From assembly GCF_002197685.1 (NCBI RefSeq), contig NZ_NBBI01000001.1:62001-126000 (forward strand): DNA of 64,000 nt. Direction: 5' to 3'. Source of the DNA: Sphingomonas dokdonensis (GTDB lineage: Bacteria; Pseudomonadota; Alphaproteobacteria; Sphingomonadales; Sphingomonadaceae). Every line of letters starts with the position of its first letter. Within the stretch, counting starts at the first letter, position 1. The notes beneath the pieces were generated by a model. It worked only from the letters and a program-made list of their open reading frames with translations, did not search any database and was not told the DNA's origin. Position numbers and translations under genes: made by a program. Positions 20,936 through 30,063 of the stretch are shown here, in pieces.

Positions 20936-21412
20936 TTAGCCGTGCGGTAACGCCGTCACCACGGGCTCGAGACGCACCGGAAAGTTCACCGAGCGCGCGA
21001 TGAAGCGCAAGGCGTGCGCCTGATCGTGCAAGGCGAACGCGGCCTGGATATCCGATGCGGCCGATACCAGAACATGCGGGCGCAGCGTGACGCTGTCGAA
21101 CCGGCCGCCGCCGTCCGCTTCCTCGACCATGACGCCGGTCGGCTGGTCGCCGTAACGCTCGACAACCACGCCGGCACCCGCGCATAGCCCCAAATACCAG
21201 AGCTTGTGACAAGCCGCCAGGGAGGCGACGAGCAGTTCCTCGGGGTTCCAGCGCGCCGGATCGCCGCGGAAGCTGGGATCGGACGAGCCATGGATCGGCG
21301 GCTTGCCCGGCGCAGAAATGCGGTGGTCACGCGCATAGCCGGCAATGCTGCGCGTGCCCTCACCGGTGTTGCCGGTCCATGCCAGATCGAGGCTGTACTG
21401 GTGAAATTTCAT
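20936..21412 (-). CDS. OsmC-family protein
   Basis: A 158-residue OsmC/Ohr-fold protein. It has the conserved segment NPEELLVASLAACHKLWYLG with the reactive cysteine of the SLAACH motif, and the N-terminal WTGNTGEGTRSIAGYAR. A second cysteine lies a few residues later in LGLCAGAGVVV. In OsmC/Ohr enzymes two cysteines reduce organic hydroperoxides; in this subgroup (closer to YhfA/OsmC-like) the placement of the second cysteine differs, so peroxidase activity is plausible but not shown. Ends LPHG. It converges on the SWIB gene with an 80-bp gap. Confidence 0.9.
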   Translation of the reverse strand: MKFHQYSLDLAWTGNTGEGTRSIAGYARDHRISAPGKPPIHGSSDPSFRGDPARWNPEELLVASLAACHKLWYLGLCAGAGVVVERYGDQPTGVMVEEADGGGRFDSVTLRPHVLVSAASDIQAAFALHDQAHALRFIARSVNFPVRLEPVVTALPHG

Positions 21413-21518
21413 TCCGGCGCTCCGCTGCGGTGGCAGAAGCGCGTGTTTATCGCGGCGTCGTGGCCGACGCGAGCGGCGGCGCGTTGCAGGAACACGCCGC
21501 CGCTCGCTGTTAATGCCG

Positions 21519-23165
21519 TCAGTTCGGCGTTTCGCCGGTTGCGGTGCCCGGCTGGCTCGATGGCGGCACGGGCGGGGTGGATGAGCGGGCATCGCTCACC
21601 GCCTCGTCATACCAGCCGGCGAGATCCTGCTTCATCTGACGCAGCGCATCGGGGTTCAGATAGGTCATGTGGCCGGCGGGATAATAAGCGTAGCGCAGGT
21701 TCGGCTGGAGCGTCGGATCCAGCATCATGTGACCGAGATCGTTCTCCGTGCCGAAGAACGGCGTCGCCATGTCGTAATAGCCGTTGAGCGACAGCACCTT
21801 GAGGTACGGATTGGTGCGCATCGCGGCGGCGAGATCGACCGCGGTGTTGGGATTGTTCTGGCTGCCGTAGCCGCCGCCTGGCGCCTTGTGCGCCCAGTTC
21901 CACTTGAACCCCGCGCCGTCGCGGGCCGACAGGCGATACGGCAGGTCGGTCTGATAGCCGAGCTTCGAGTGCAGATAATCCTGGAACGAGGCGATGTACG
22001 CGCCCGAGATGGCGTCGGACGATGCATCGGTTTCGGGGCTGTCGCCCGCCGCATCGGTGTCGATGCCGAGGTAGCGTGAGTCGAAGCGCCCAACGGTGCG
22101 GTTTGAGCCGCGCAGCAGCTCCTTGCGGAATCGCGACAGATCGATGCGTAGGTTGTTCTGCTTGATGAATTCCGGGCTGATGCCGATCAGCTGGCTCATC
22201 TGCTCCGCGACCTGGTCGCGCTCCTGCGGCGAGATCAGCTGTCCCTTGGCGAGCGCGCTCATATACGGGCCGGTGGCGAAGGCGCGCGCCTGCGCGACGA
22301 CCGTGGTGACATCGGCCGGGCGGTTCTGCAGGCGATTATGGTACCAGGCGGTCGCGGCGTAGCTCGGCAGATAGTTCAGATAGACCTGATCTAGCCCCGG
22401 CTGACGATAGCCGTAGTTCATGATCGAGCTGAGCAGCATCACGCCGTTCAGCGCCATGCCGCGATCCTGCAGCTGATAGGCGAGCGCGCCCGCGCGCAGC
22501 GTCCCGTAGCTTTCGCCCAGAATGAACTTCGGGCTCATCCAGCGGCCGTATTTCGTCACATAGCGCATGATCGCGCGGGCGAAGACGTCGACATCCTCGT
22601 CGACGCCGTAGAAATCGCCGGGCTTCGCATCGCCGAGCGGACGCGAATAGCCCGAGCCGATTGCGTCGAGGAAGACGAGATCGGTCTTGTCGAGCAGCGA
22701 ATAGGGGTTGGCGTCAACATCATAGGGCGCCGGACGAACGAATTCGGGATTGGTTGTGCGGATGCGGATCGGGGCGAAGGAGCCCATACGCAGCCAGAAG
22801 GAGGGCGAGCCGGGGCCGCCGTTGAACAGGAAGGTGATCGGCCGCTTCGTGCCCGGCTTCGTTCCGTCGAGCGTGTAGGCGGTGTAGAACATCGAGGCGG
22901 TCGGTTTCCCCTCGTTGTCGCGGGTCGTCAGCGTACCAGCGGAGGCGACGTAATTGTAGCGCTTGCCGTTGATGGTGACGCTGTCGCGGGTGCGCGTCTC
23001 GGTTTCCTCGACCGGCGCCTTGGCCCATGCCTCTTCTGCCTCGGCCTTCATCACCTCCGCGTGGCTACGGGCGGGCGGCTGCTTGGCGTCGGGCTTGTCC
23101 TGGGCGGCGAGAGGGGCGGAAAGGGTGGTGGTGGCGATCAGCGCGAGGAGGAAGTGCTTGGTCAC
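21519..23165 (-). CDS. S10-family serine carboxypeptidase-like exported peptidase
   Basis: This 548-residue protein has a Sec signal peptide ending SAPLAAQ and an alpha/beta-hydrolase fold of peptidase family S10. The nucleophile is in ILGESYGTLRAG near residue 220, the acid in LSLNGYYDMATPFFG and the histidine in YYPAGHMTYLN. The oxyanion-region pattern LFNGGPGSPSFWLRMGS is also typical of S10. It should act in the periplasm, removing C-terminal residues from peptides. GTG 23165 is preferred as start because AAAGAG lies at a good distance; TTG 23171 is the alternative. Sphingomonads often carry several S10 paralogues. Confidence 0.9.
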   Translation of the reverse strand: MTKHFLLALIATTTLSAPLAAQDKPDAKQPPARSHAEVMKAEAEEAWAKAPVEETETRTRDSVTINGKRYNYVASAGTLTTRDNEGKPTASMFYTAYTLDGTKPGTKRPITFLFNGGPGSPSFWLRMGSFAPIRIRTTNPEFVRPAPYDVDANPYSLLDKTDLVFLDAIGSGYSRPLGDAKPGDFYGVDEDVDVFARAIMRYVTKYGRWMSPKFILGESYGTLRAGALAYQLQDRGMALNGVMLLSSIMNYGYRQPGLDQVYLNYLPSYAATAWYHNRLQNRPADVTTVVAQARAFATGPYMSALAKGQLISPQERDQVAEQMSQLIGISPEFIKQNNLRIDLSRFRKELLRGSNRTVGRFDSRYLGIDTDAAGDSPETDASSDAISGAYIASFQDYLHSKLGYQTDLPYRLSARDGAGFKWNWAHKAPGGGYGSQNNPNTAVDLAAAMRTNPYLKVLSLNGYYDMATPFFGTENDLGHMMLDPTLQPNLRYAYYPAGHMTYLNPDALRQMKQDLAGWYDEAVSDARSSTPPVPPSSQPGTATGETPN

Positions 23166-23260
23166 AAACAACTCTTTTTGCGGAAAATTAGGCCATCATG
23201 ATTGACCTGTTTTCCGTGAGGCGCAACCGTTCAGCCGCCCGAGCAGCAATCGTTATGTGA

Positions 23261-24463
23261 TTATCGCCCAGAACCGCCGGCAATGCCGGCGTCGAACAGC
23301 CGCGCGATTTCGCCCGAGGACAGACCGAGCGTGTCGGCGAGCACCTGCTCGCTATGCTGGCCGTTGCGCGGCGCGGGGGCAGGCGGGCGGCGCTCCTCCG
23401 CGGGCATGGTGGCGAAGGCGCCGGCGGCGGGGTAGCGGGTGCCGCTAGGGTCCGCCGCAGTGCCGAAGATGGGGTTTTCGCCGACCAGCCGGGGATCGCG
23501 CACGGCATCGGCCATGGTGCCGTAGGCGGAGTGCACGATGCCGCCCCCGTCGAACGCGGCGGCGAGGTCGGCATGGTCGCGCGCCGATATGGCCGCCTCG
23601 AACAGTGGGAACAGCGCGTCGCGGTGCGTGAAGCGCAGGCCATCGTCCTTGGCGAAGCTGACGCCGCGCTCCGCTTCGATGCGGGCGATGGCGTCGCCGA
23701 GGTTCAGCGCGGCGACGAGGTTCGCCCATTGGCGATGCGTGACGACGACGATCATCGTGCGCTTGCCGTCGCGCGTGGTGAAGTCGCGCCCGAACAGGCC
23801 GAAGACGGTGTTGCCGAGGCGCGGGCGATCGGTGCCGGTGTTCATTACCTCCGCGATGCCACCGAGATTGGCGACGGTGCCGATTGCGACGTCGGACAGC
23901 GGGATCCGGATCTCGCCACCCTCGCCAGTCGCGTCGCGTCGGCGCAGCGCGGCCATCAGCGCAAAGGCAGCATAGGCGCCGGTGAGCAGATCCCATGCGG
24001 GGAGAACGTGGTTGACCGGCTCCGGCCCGGCGCCGGTCAGCAACGGATAGCCGACGGCGTTGTTGACGGTATAGTCGAGCGCGGGGCTGCCGTCCGCCCA
24101 GCCCATCACGCGTACGGTGATGAGGTCCGGGCGACCCTCAGCCAGCGTGTCGTGTGCGAGGAAGCCCTTCACCGGAAAGTTGGTGACGAACTGCCCGGTC
24201 GCCCGCACCAGCGCCTGAAGCAGTTCGCGTCCTTCCGGTCGGCCGAGATCGAGCGCGAGGCTTTTCTTCGCGCGGTTGAGGTTTTCCCAATAAAGCGAGT
24301 CGCCGCCTTGCGTGACCGGCCAGCGGCGGAAGTCTGGCCCGCCGCCGATCTGGTCCACGCGGATCACCTCCGCCCCCATCTGCGCGAGATAGAGCCCTGC
24401 GGTGGGCGAGGCGACGAACGACGACGCCTCGATCACGGTCAGGCCGGGGAGGAGGTTGTACAT
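23261..24463 (-). CDS. CaiB/BaiF family III CoA-transferase
   Basis: A 400-residue family III CoA-transferase beginning MYNLLPGLTVIEASSFVASP, with the domain signature GAEVIRVDQIGGGPDFRRWP and LDLGRPEGRELLQALV. These enzymes move CoA between carboxylic acids through an aspartyl-CoA intermediate in an interlocked dimer. It starts one base after the stop of the upstream acyl-CoA dehydrogenase, so it belongs to the operon SDR, acyl-CoA dehydrogenase, CoA-transferase. The likely role is activating the substrate acid of that pathway. The carboxylic acid is unknown. Confidence 0.92.
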   Translation of the reverse strand: MYNLLPGLTVIEASSFVASPTAGLYLAQMGAEVIRVDQIGGGPDFRRWPVTQGGDSLYWENLNRAKKSLALDLGRPEGRELLQALVRATGQFVTNFPVKGFLAHDTLAEGRPDLITVRVMGWADGSPALDYTVNNAVGYPLLTGAGPEPVNHVLPAWDLLTGAYAAFALMAALRRRDATGEGGEIRIPLSDVAIGTVANLGGIAEVMNTGTDRPRLGNTVFGLFGRDFTTRDGKRTMIVVVTHRQWANLVAALNLGDAIARIEAERGVSFAKDDGLRFTHRDALFPLFEAAISARDHADLAAAFDGGGIVHSAYGTMADAVRDPRLVGENPIFGTAADPSGTRYPAAGAFATMPAEERRPPAPAPRNGQHSEQVLADTLGLSSGEIARLFDAGIAGGSGR

Positions 24464-24464
24464 C

Positions 24465-25643
24465 TCAATTCACTCCGGCGGCGAACTCGCGCAGCATGTG
24501 CTTGGCGATCTGCAATTGCAGGATCTGCGTCGTGCCCTCGTAGATGCGGTAGATGCGCGCATCGCGGAAGAAACGCTCGGCATCATATTCGGCGAGATAG
24601 CCCGCGCCGCCATAGATCTGCACCACGCGATCGACGATGCGGCCGCAGGATTCGGACGCGAAGACCTTGGTCGCCGCTGCCTTGCGCAACACCGGCTCGC
24701 CCGCATCGACGCGGCGGGCGCAGTCGGCGAGCATGGTTTCGGAGGCGTAGATCTCGATGTCGCTTTCGGCGAGCATCTGCTGGATCAGCTGGAAATTGGC
24801 AATCGGCTCGCCGAACGCCTTGCGCTCGCTGGCGTAGCGCAGCGCCGAGTCCACCGCGCGGCGGGCATAGCCCATCGATGCCGCGGCAACCGAGAGGCGG
24901 CCGTTGTCGAGGCTCTTCATCGCAGTGACGAAGCCCTTGCCTTCCTCAAGCCCGAGCAACGCGTCGGCAGGGAGTTGCACGTCTTCCAGGATGATGTCGG
25001 CGATATGCGTGCCGGCCTGGCCCATCTTCTTGTCGGACTTGCCGACGGTGATGCCTGGCGTGTCCATCGGCACGATGAAGGCGGAAACGTGCGCGTTCTT
25101 GGGCAACGCCTCCTTCGAGGTGCGGGCCATGATGACGGCCATCTTCGCGTCAGGCGCATTGGTGATGTAGCGCTTCGTGCCATTCAGCACCCAGCCGTTG
25201 CCCGACTTCACCGCCATGGTCTGCATGCCGGCGGAGTCGCTGCCCGAGCCCGGCTCGGTCAGGCCGAAGGCGGTGACCATGCCCTCGGCCATCTGCGGCA
25301 GCCACTTGGCCTTCTGCTCCTCCGTGCCGCCATTTCGCAGCGCCGAATTGACCATGCCGACCGTGATCGAGATGATCGATCGGAAGCAGGGCATGGCATA
25401 GGCCAGCTCGCGGATCGTCTGGGTGTACTGATAGGTGTTCATCCCCGCGCCGCCATATTCCTCGGCGATGGTCAGCCCGAACAGCCCCATGTCGCGCATC
25501 TCGCCCAAGATGTCGGCAGGGATGCGATCGGTTTCGAGGATGTCCTTTTCGGCCGGGATCAGCCGATCGCGCACGTAGCGGCGCAGCTGGTCGATGAACT
25601 GGTCGAACGTTTCGGCATCCATGCCGGGATTGAGCGTGCTCAT
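24465..25643 (-). CDS. Acyl-CoA dehydrogenase with canonical catalytic Glu
   Basis: A 392-residue acyl-CoA dehydrogenase, with TEPGSGSDSAGMQTMAVKSG, the flavin region GTKRYITNAPDA, the dimer segment RKAFGEPIANFQLIQQMLAE and the C-terminal YGGAGYLAEYDAERFFRDAR followed by YEGTTQI. The Glu of YEGT is the usual catalytic base of short/medium-chain and isovaleryl enzymes. It transfers electrons to ETF. It lies 11 bp after the SDR gene and one base before the CoA-transferase gene in one minus-strand operon, divergent from an IclR regulator. Confidence 0.94.
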   Translation of the reverse strand: MSTLNPGMDAETFDQFIDQLRRYVRDRLIPAEKDILETDRIPADILGEMRDMGLFGLTIAEEYGGAGMNTYQYTQTIRELAYAMPCFRSIISITVGMVNSALRNGGTEEQKAKWLPQMAEGMVTAFGLTEPGSGSDSAGMQTMAVKSGNGWVLNGTKRYITNAPDAKMAVIMARTSKEALPKNAHVSAFIVPMDTPGITVGKSDKKMGQAGTHIADIILEDVQLPADALLGLEEGKGFVTAMKSLDNGRLSVAAASMGYARRAVDSALRYASERKAFGEPIANFQLIQQMLAESDIEIYASETMLADCARRVDAGEPVLRKAAATKVFASESCGRIVDRVVQIYGGAGYLAEYDAERFFRDARIYRIYEGTTQILQLQIAKHMLREFAAGVN

Positions 25644-25654
25644 GCGTGGGAACC

Positions 25655-26569
25655 TCAGATCGGATCGTAGGGGAAGACGTGCGCCGACACTTCGTCAGGC
25701 CGCGCGAAGCTGGGGCGGAAGGAGGGGATCAGCTCATCGGCGATCGCCTGCGCCGACCAGCCTTCCAGCTTGGTCATCGAGCGGATCGGGCGCGGCTTGG
25801 AGAACAGAACGATCTCGTTCTTGCGCACGGCGAAGATCTGGTTGCTGACGTCCTTCGACAGGTCGGACGCCAGAAAGGCGACGAGCGGCGCGATCTTGTC
25901 GGCACTCATCGTCTGGAGGCGCGCGACCCGCTCCTTCGCCTCGGGCGTCTCGGCCGGGATCGAGGCGGTCATGCGGCTCCAGGCGAAGGGCGCGATACAG
26001 TTCGACCGGACGCCGGCGCGCGCCATGTCGAGCGCGATCGATTGCGACAGGCCGATGATGCCGGCCTTGGCGGCGGAATAATTCGCCTGGCCGATGTTGC
26101 CGATCAGCCCGCTGGTCGAAGTAAAGTGGACGAAGCTGCCCGACTGCTGCTCACGAAAGTACGGCGTGGCGGCCTTCGACACATTGAACGCGCCGTTGAG
26201 GTGAACGTCGATTACCGCGCGCCAATCCTCGTGGCTCATCTTGTGCCAGATGGAGTCGCGCAGGATGCCGGCGTTGTTCACCACCGCATCGATGCGGCCG
26301 AACTGCTTCACCGCATCCTCGACGATCGTGGCAGCGGCGGCAGGATCGGCGACGCTGGCGAGGTTCGCAACGGCCTTGCCGCCGGCGGTGACGATGTCCG
26401 CCGCGGTCTGCTCGGCAGGGCCCGCTTCGCCGCCTTCGCCGCTGCCGCCGACACCCGGATCGTTGATCACCACCGCGGCGCCCTCACGCGCACACAACAG
26501 GGCGATTTCTCGCCCGATGCCGCGGCCTGCGCCGGTGACGGCCACGACCTTGCCGTCGAGAATGCCCAT
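25655..26569 (-). CDS. SDR oxidoreductase of the MFE-2 type
   Basis: A 304-residue short-chain dehydrogenase. The cofactor motif is TGAGRGIGREIAL, the NNAG motif is present as VVNNAGILRDS, and the active site is STSG followed by YSAAKAG. The long loop NDPGVGGSGEGGEAGPAEQT and FAWSRMTASIP resemble the dehydrogenase part of peroxisomal multifunctional enzyme 2 and related bacterial 3-hydroxyacyl-CoA dehydrogenases, so oxidation of a 3-hydroxyacyl-CoA is a reasonable inference. ATG 26569 is preceded by GGAGGTGGAG, a strong ribosome-binding site. First gene of the operon controlled from the divergent region with iclR. Confidence 0.92.
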   Translation of the reverse strand: MGILDGKVVAVTGAGRGIGREIALLCAREGAAVVINDPGVGGSGEGGEAGPAEQTAADIVTAGGKAVANLASVADPAAAATIVEDAVKQFGRIDAVVNNAGILRDSIWHKMSHEDWRAVIDVHLNGAFNVSKAATPYFREQQSGSFVHFTSTSGLIGNIGQANYSAAKAGIIGLSQSIALDMARAGVRSNCIAPFAWSRMTASIPAETPEAKERVARLQTMSADKIAPLVAFLASDLSKDVSNQIFAVRKNEIVLFSKPRPIRSMTKLEGWSAQAIADELIPSFRPSFARPDEVSAHVFPYDPI

Positions 26570-26671
26570 GCTCCACCTCCCGAAACTGTTGGATGACGGG
26601 TTACGGCGCACGAGCACTCATTTCAAGATGGCGCATTGCAGTTTCAGTCCAATGAAGTTTATGGATCAGGC

Positions 26672-27442
26672 ATGAGTTCTCCGGTGCCCTCCGTCGTTCA
26701 GGCGTTTGCCATTGTCCGTGCGCTGGCGGACGGGCGGGCGCTGACGCTGTCGGAAGTGGCGGCGAGCTGCGGGATCAGCCCGTCGAGCTGCCTCGGGCTG
26801 CTGCGCACGCTGGTCGGCGAGGGGGTGCTCTCGCTGGGCGACGGTAAGAGATACGCGCTGTCGCCGCCATGGTCGGACATCGCCGCAAGCGATCTTGATC
26901 GCTCGACGCGGCTGGTAGCGCGCGCGCGACCGTTGCTGGAGCGCGCCGCGCGCGTGTGGCATGCGCCGATCGGCTTGTGGCGGGTAACCGGGCGCGATCG
27001 GTTGCAGCTGGTCGCGCTGGGGCAGAGCGTCGCCGCCACGCGGATCCATATGGAAGAGGGGCAGCGCCAGCCGATCGGCAGCGGCGCCGTTGGACGGGCG
27101 TTGGCGGCCGCACAACGTGTCGGGCGCGACGAGTTGGCGCGGCGCTTCGCCGCGGTGCGCTGGCAGCGACCGATCGGGTTCGAGGATTATGCCGCGCAGG
27201 TCGCCGAGGCAGTCGCGCAGGGCTATGGCGTGGACGATGGGCTGAGCTATGCCGGCATCGCCTCGATTGCGGTGGGGCTGCCCGACGATGCGCACGGGCT
27301 GTGCGTCTCCGCCTCCGTGTTCGCCGGGTCGCGCACCGATGGCGAGTTCGCCGATCTGGCCGGCGCGCTCCGCCAACTGGCCGCAGACATCGCGGCGCTC
27401 GACCAAAAACAGCCGCAGCCGATCAGAAAGGTTCGTGCATGA
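26672..27442 (+). CDS. IclR-family transcriptional regulator
   Basis: A 256-residue IclR-family protein. The N-terminal winged helix is visible at residues 10-70 (VVQAFAIVRALADGRALTLS, SCGISPSSCLGLLRTLVGEG), then the effector-binding GAF-like domain ending in YAGIASIAVGLPDDAHG and AALRQLAADIAAL. IclR proteins bind a small-molecule effector and control catabolic operons. It diverges from the SDR operon across about 100 bp and overlaps the following acyl-CoA dehydrogenase by four bases (ATGA), so it probably regulates both sides. ATG 26672 is chosen; an upstream TTG at 26636 in frame is less likely. Confidence 0.9.
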   Translation: MSSPVPSVVQAFAIVRALADGRALTLSEVAASCGISPSSCLGLLRTLVGEGVLSLGDGKRYALSPPWSDIAASDLDRSTRLVARARPLLERAARVWHAPIGLWRVTGRDRLQLVALGQSVAATRIHMEEGQRQPIGSGAVGRALAAAQRVGRDELARRFAAVRWQRPIGFEDYAAQVAEAVAQGYGVDDGLSYAGIASIAVGLPDDAHGLCVSASVFAGSRTDGEFADLAGALRQLAADIAALDQKQPQPIRKVRA

Positions 27443-28602
27443 TCCCCGCCGCTCGCAATGATTTTCCCGAGATCCGCGACGCCGTTCGCGCGCTCGTGCG
27501 CGAATTTGGCGACAGCTATTTCCGCGAGGTGGACGACCAGCGCGCCTATCCCGAGGCATTCGTCGAGGCGCTGACCAAGGCAGGGTGGATGGCGGCGCTG
27601 ATCCCCGAAAGCTACGGCGGGGCGGGGCTGGGGCTGACCGAAGCGTCGATCATCATGGAGGAGATCAACCGCGCGGGTGGCAATTCGGGTGCCTGCCACG
27701 GGCAAATGTACAATATGAACACGCTCTTACGGCATGGATCTGAGACGCAGAAGCAACGTTTCCTGCCTGAGATCGCCAGCGGGGCGCTGCGGCTGCAATC
27801 CATGGCGGTGACCGAGCCGACGACGGGCACCAATACCACCGAGCTGAAGACGCGGGCGGAGCGGCGCGGCGACAGCTATGTCGTCAACGGGCAGAAGGTG
27901 TGGATCAGCCGCATTCAACACTCCGACCTGATGATCCTGCTGGCACGCACGACACCGCTTGATCAGGTGAAGAAGAAGGCGGATGGCCTGTCGATCTTCC
28001 TGGTCGATCTGCAGGCGGCGATCGGCAAGGGTATGGAGATCCGGCCGATCCGCAACATGGTCAATCACGAGACCAACGAGGTTTTTTTCGACGATCTGGA
28101 GCTGCCCGCCGATAGCCTGATCGGGGAAGAAGGCCAGGGTTTCCGCTACATATTGGACGGACTTAACGCGGAACGTGCACTGATCGCGGCCGAATGTATC
28201 GGCGACGGATACTGGTTCGTCGAGCGCGCCGTGCAATATGGGTCGGAGCGGATCGTGTTCGACCGTCCGATCGCCAAGAACCAGGGCGTGCAGTTTCCGA
28301 TCGCGCAGGCGTATATGGAAGTGCGGGCGGCGGACCTGATGCGATACGAGGCCTGCCGGCTGTTCGATGCGCACCAGCCGTGCGGTTCTGAGGCCAACAT
28401 GGCTAAGCATCTGGCGGCGGAATCGTCGTGGAAGGCGGCGAACGCGTGCCTTCAGACACATGGCGGCTTCGGCTTTGCGGCTGACTATGATGTCGAGCGC
28501 AAGTTCCGGGAAACGCGTCTTTATCAGGTTGCGCCGATCAGCTCGAACCTGATCCTGAGCTTCGTCGGCGAGCATGTGCTGGGGATGCCGCGCAGCTTCT
28601 GA
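27439..28602 (+). CDS. Acyl-CoA dehydrogenase lacking Glu at the usual base position
   Basis: A 387-residue acyl-CoA dehydrogenase, with TEPTTGTNTTELKTRAER, the flavin region NGQKVWISRIQHSD and the dimer segment ERIVFDRPIAKNQGVQFPIA. The C-terminal motif reads HGGFGFAADYDVERKFRETR, then LYQVAPISSN, so the usual YEGT catalytic Glu is replaced. Other members of the superfamily place the base on another helix, so the protein may still be active. It is translationally coupled to iclR by an ATGA overlap. Its partner pathway is the SDR, acyl-CoA dehydrogenase and CoA-transferase operon on the other strand. Confidence 0.93.
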   Translation: MIPAARNDFPEIRDAVRALVREFGDSYFREVDDQRAYPEAFVEALTKAGWMAALIPESYGGAGLGLTEASIIMEEINRAGGNSGACHGQMYNMNTLLRHGSETQKQRFLPEIASGALRLQSMAVTEPTTGTNTTELKTRAERRGDSYVVNGQKVWISRIQHSDLMILLARTTPLDQVKKKADGLSIFLVDLQAAIGKGMEIRPIRNMVNHETNEVFFDDLELPADSLIGEEGQGFRYILDGLNAERALIAAECIGDGYWFVERAVQYGSERIVFDRPIAKNQGVQFPIAQAYMEVRAADLMRYEACRLFDAHQPCGSEANMAKHLAAESSWKAANACLQTHGGFGFAADYDVERKFRETRLYQVAPISSNLILSFVGEHVLGMPRSF

Positions 28603-28608
28603 GCGGGG

Positions 28609-29916
28609 TCATACCCGCACGGGACGCGCGGACTGGTCGGGCGTGCCGAAGACGCGGCGGTAGCGGGCGATCTCGTGCGGATCGCCGGTCGCCTTGGCGG
28701 GGTTGTCGGACAGCTTGACCGCCGAACGGCCGTTGACCCGCGTAACCTTGCAGACGAGCGACAGCGGGGCGAGCGCGGCGTCGTCGCCGCTGGGATCGCA
28801 GCCGCGGAAGTCGTTGGTCAGGTTGGTGCCCCAACCGAAGCTCATGCGGACACGGCCGTGAAAATGGTGGTAGGTCGCCTCGATGCTGTCGATGTCCATA
28901 CCGTCGGAGAAGATCAGCAGCTTGGTGCGGGGATCTTCACCCTTCTCCTGCCACCAGCGGATGATCTGCTCGCCGCCCTCGATCGGCGGCATGCTGTCGG
29001 GGCGGAAGCCGGTCCAGCGCGCTACCCAGTCCGGCGCGTCGCGCAGGAAGGCTGCGGTGCCGTAGGTATCTGACAGTACGATCAACAGGTTACCCGAATA
29101 ATCTTCCTGCCATTCTGAGAGTATCTGATAGGGTGCCCGGGCGAGGTCCGCGTCGGTATCGGCGAGCGCGGCGGCGACCATCGGGAGTTCGTGGGCGTTG
29201 GTGCCGATCGCTTCGAGATCGGCGTCCATGGCAAGGCGGACGTTGGAGGTGCCGATGAAGCGGGGGCCGAGGCCTTCTTTCAGCGCCTCGACGCACCAGC
29301 GTTGCCAGAGGAAGCCGTGGCGGCGGCGGGTGCCGAAGTCCGACAAGACAAGGTCGGGAAGTGCTTGCAGACGCTCGACCTTTTCCCAAAGCCGCGCCTT
29401 CGCGCGGGCGTAGAGCACGTCGAGGGCAAAGCGACCGCGGTGGTGGAGGGCGGCGCGGGAGCGGAGCTCGTTGACGATGGCGAGGGCGGGGATCTCCCAC
29501 ATGGTGACGGCCGCCCAGGGGCCGGTGAAGCTGAGCTCGAACTGGCCGTCGACGACGCGTAGATCGTAGGCGGGGAGCTGAAAGTCCGCCAGCCATTCCA
29601 GGAACTTGGGACCGAACATTCGCTCGACGCCGTAGAAGGTGTTGCCGGCGAGCCAGATCAGTTCCTGCTTGGTGAAGCGCAGGGTGCGGGCGTGATCGAG
29701 CTGTTCGCGCAAGCCCGCTTCGTCGATCGTGTCGGCGAGCCGGACGGTGCGGGTGCGGTTGATGAGGGAGAAGGTGACCTCAACGTCGGGGTGGCGCGAG
29801 TGAATTAGCTGCAACATCAGCAACTTGTAGAAATCGGTGTCGAGCAGGCTGCGGACGATCGGGTCGAGGCGGAAGCTGTGATTGTAGGTGCGGGTGGCGA
29901 GATCGGTGAGCGTCAT
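28609..29916 (-). CDS. pncB: Nicotinate phosphoribosyltransferase PncB
   Basis: PncB salvages nicotinate: nicotinate plus PRPP plus ATP give nicotinate mononucleotide for NAD synthesis in the cytosol. The 435-residue protein opens [19 protein letters not shown] and has [13 protein letters not shown], the phosphorylatable histidine region [10 protein letters not shown] near residue 195, [10 protein letters not shown], and the phosphate-binding segments [10 protein letters not shown] and [10 protein letters not shown]. The start is set at ATG 29916; the open frame continues upstream only through the 21-bp repeat array, which spells GRSSPxx and is not typical protein. That array (29950-30054) lies directly in the leader. 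Confidence 0.95.
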   Translation of the reverse strand: MTLTDLATRTYNHSFRLDPIVRSLLDTDFYKLLMLQLIHSRHPDVEVTFSLINRTRTVRLADTIDEAGLREQLDHARTLRFTKQELIWLAGNTFYGVERMFGPKFLEWLADFQLPAYDLRVVDGQFELSFTGPWAAVTMWEIPALAIVNELRSRAALHHRGRFALDVLYARAKARLWEKVERLQALPDLVLSDFGTRRRHGFLWQRWCVEALKEGLGPRFIGTSNVRLAMDADLEAIGTNAHELPMVAAALADTDADLARAPYQILSEWQEDYSGNLLIVLSDTYGTAAFLRDAPDWVARWTGFRPDSMPPIEGGEQIIRWWQEKGEDPRTKLLIFSDGMDIDSIEATYHHFHGRVRMSFGWGTNLTNDFRGCDPSGDDAALAPLSLVCKVTRVNGRSAVKLSDNPAKATGDPHEIARYRRVFGTPDQSARPVRV

Positions 29917-29949
29917 GGCAGGGGATTGCGCGAGGCAGGTGCTTCGTTC

Positions 29950-30054
29950 CACCGGGGGTGACGATCGGCCGCACGCCACCATGAAGCGGCCTGCCTTCGG
30001 AGATGATCGGCCTGTTTGCGGAGAAGATCGGCCACGCATGCATGCGACGTGGCC
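29950..30054. repeat. Five degenerate 21-bp tandem units upstream of pncB
   Basis: The octamer GATCGGCC occurs at 29963-29970, 30005-30012 and 30026-30033, at spacings of exactly 42 and 21 bp. At the intermediate position 29984-29991 there is AAGCGGCC, and at 30051-30054 another GGCC in register. So five units of 21 bp, each ending in GGCC, can be laid out. Units 3 and 4 are closest, sharing CGGAGA(T/A)GATCGGCC. The period equals two helical turns. The array sits between the stop of the MscS gene and the start of pncB and may be a minisatellite or a phased operator. Confidence 0.8.
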
Positions 30055-30063
30055 AGGTCGAAA

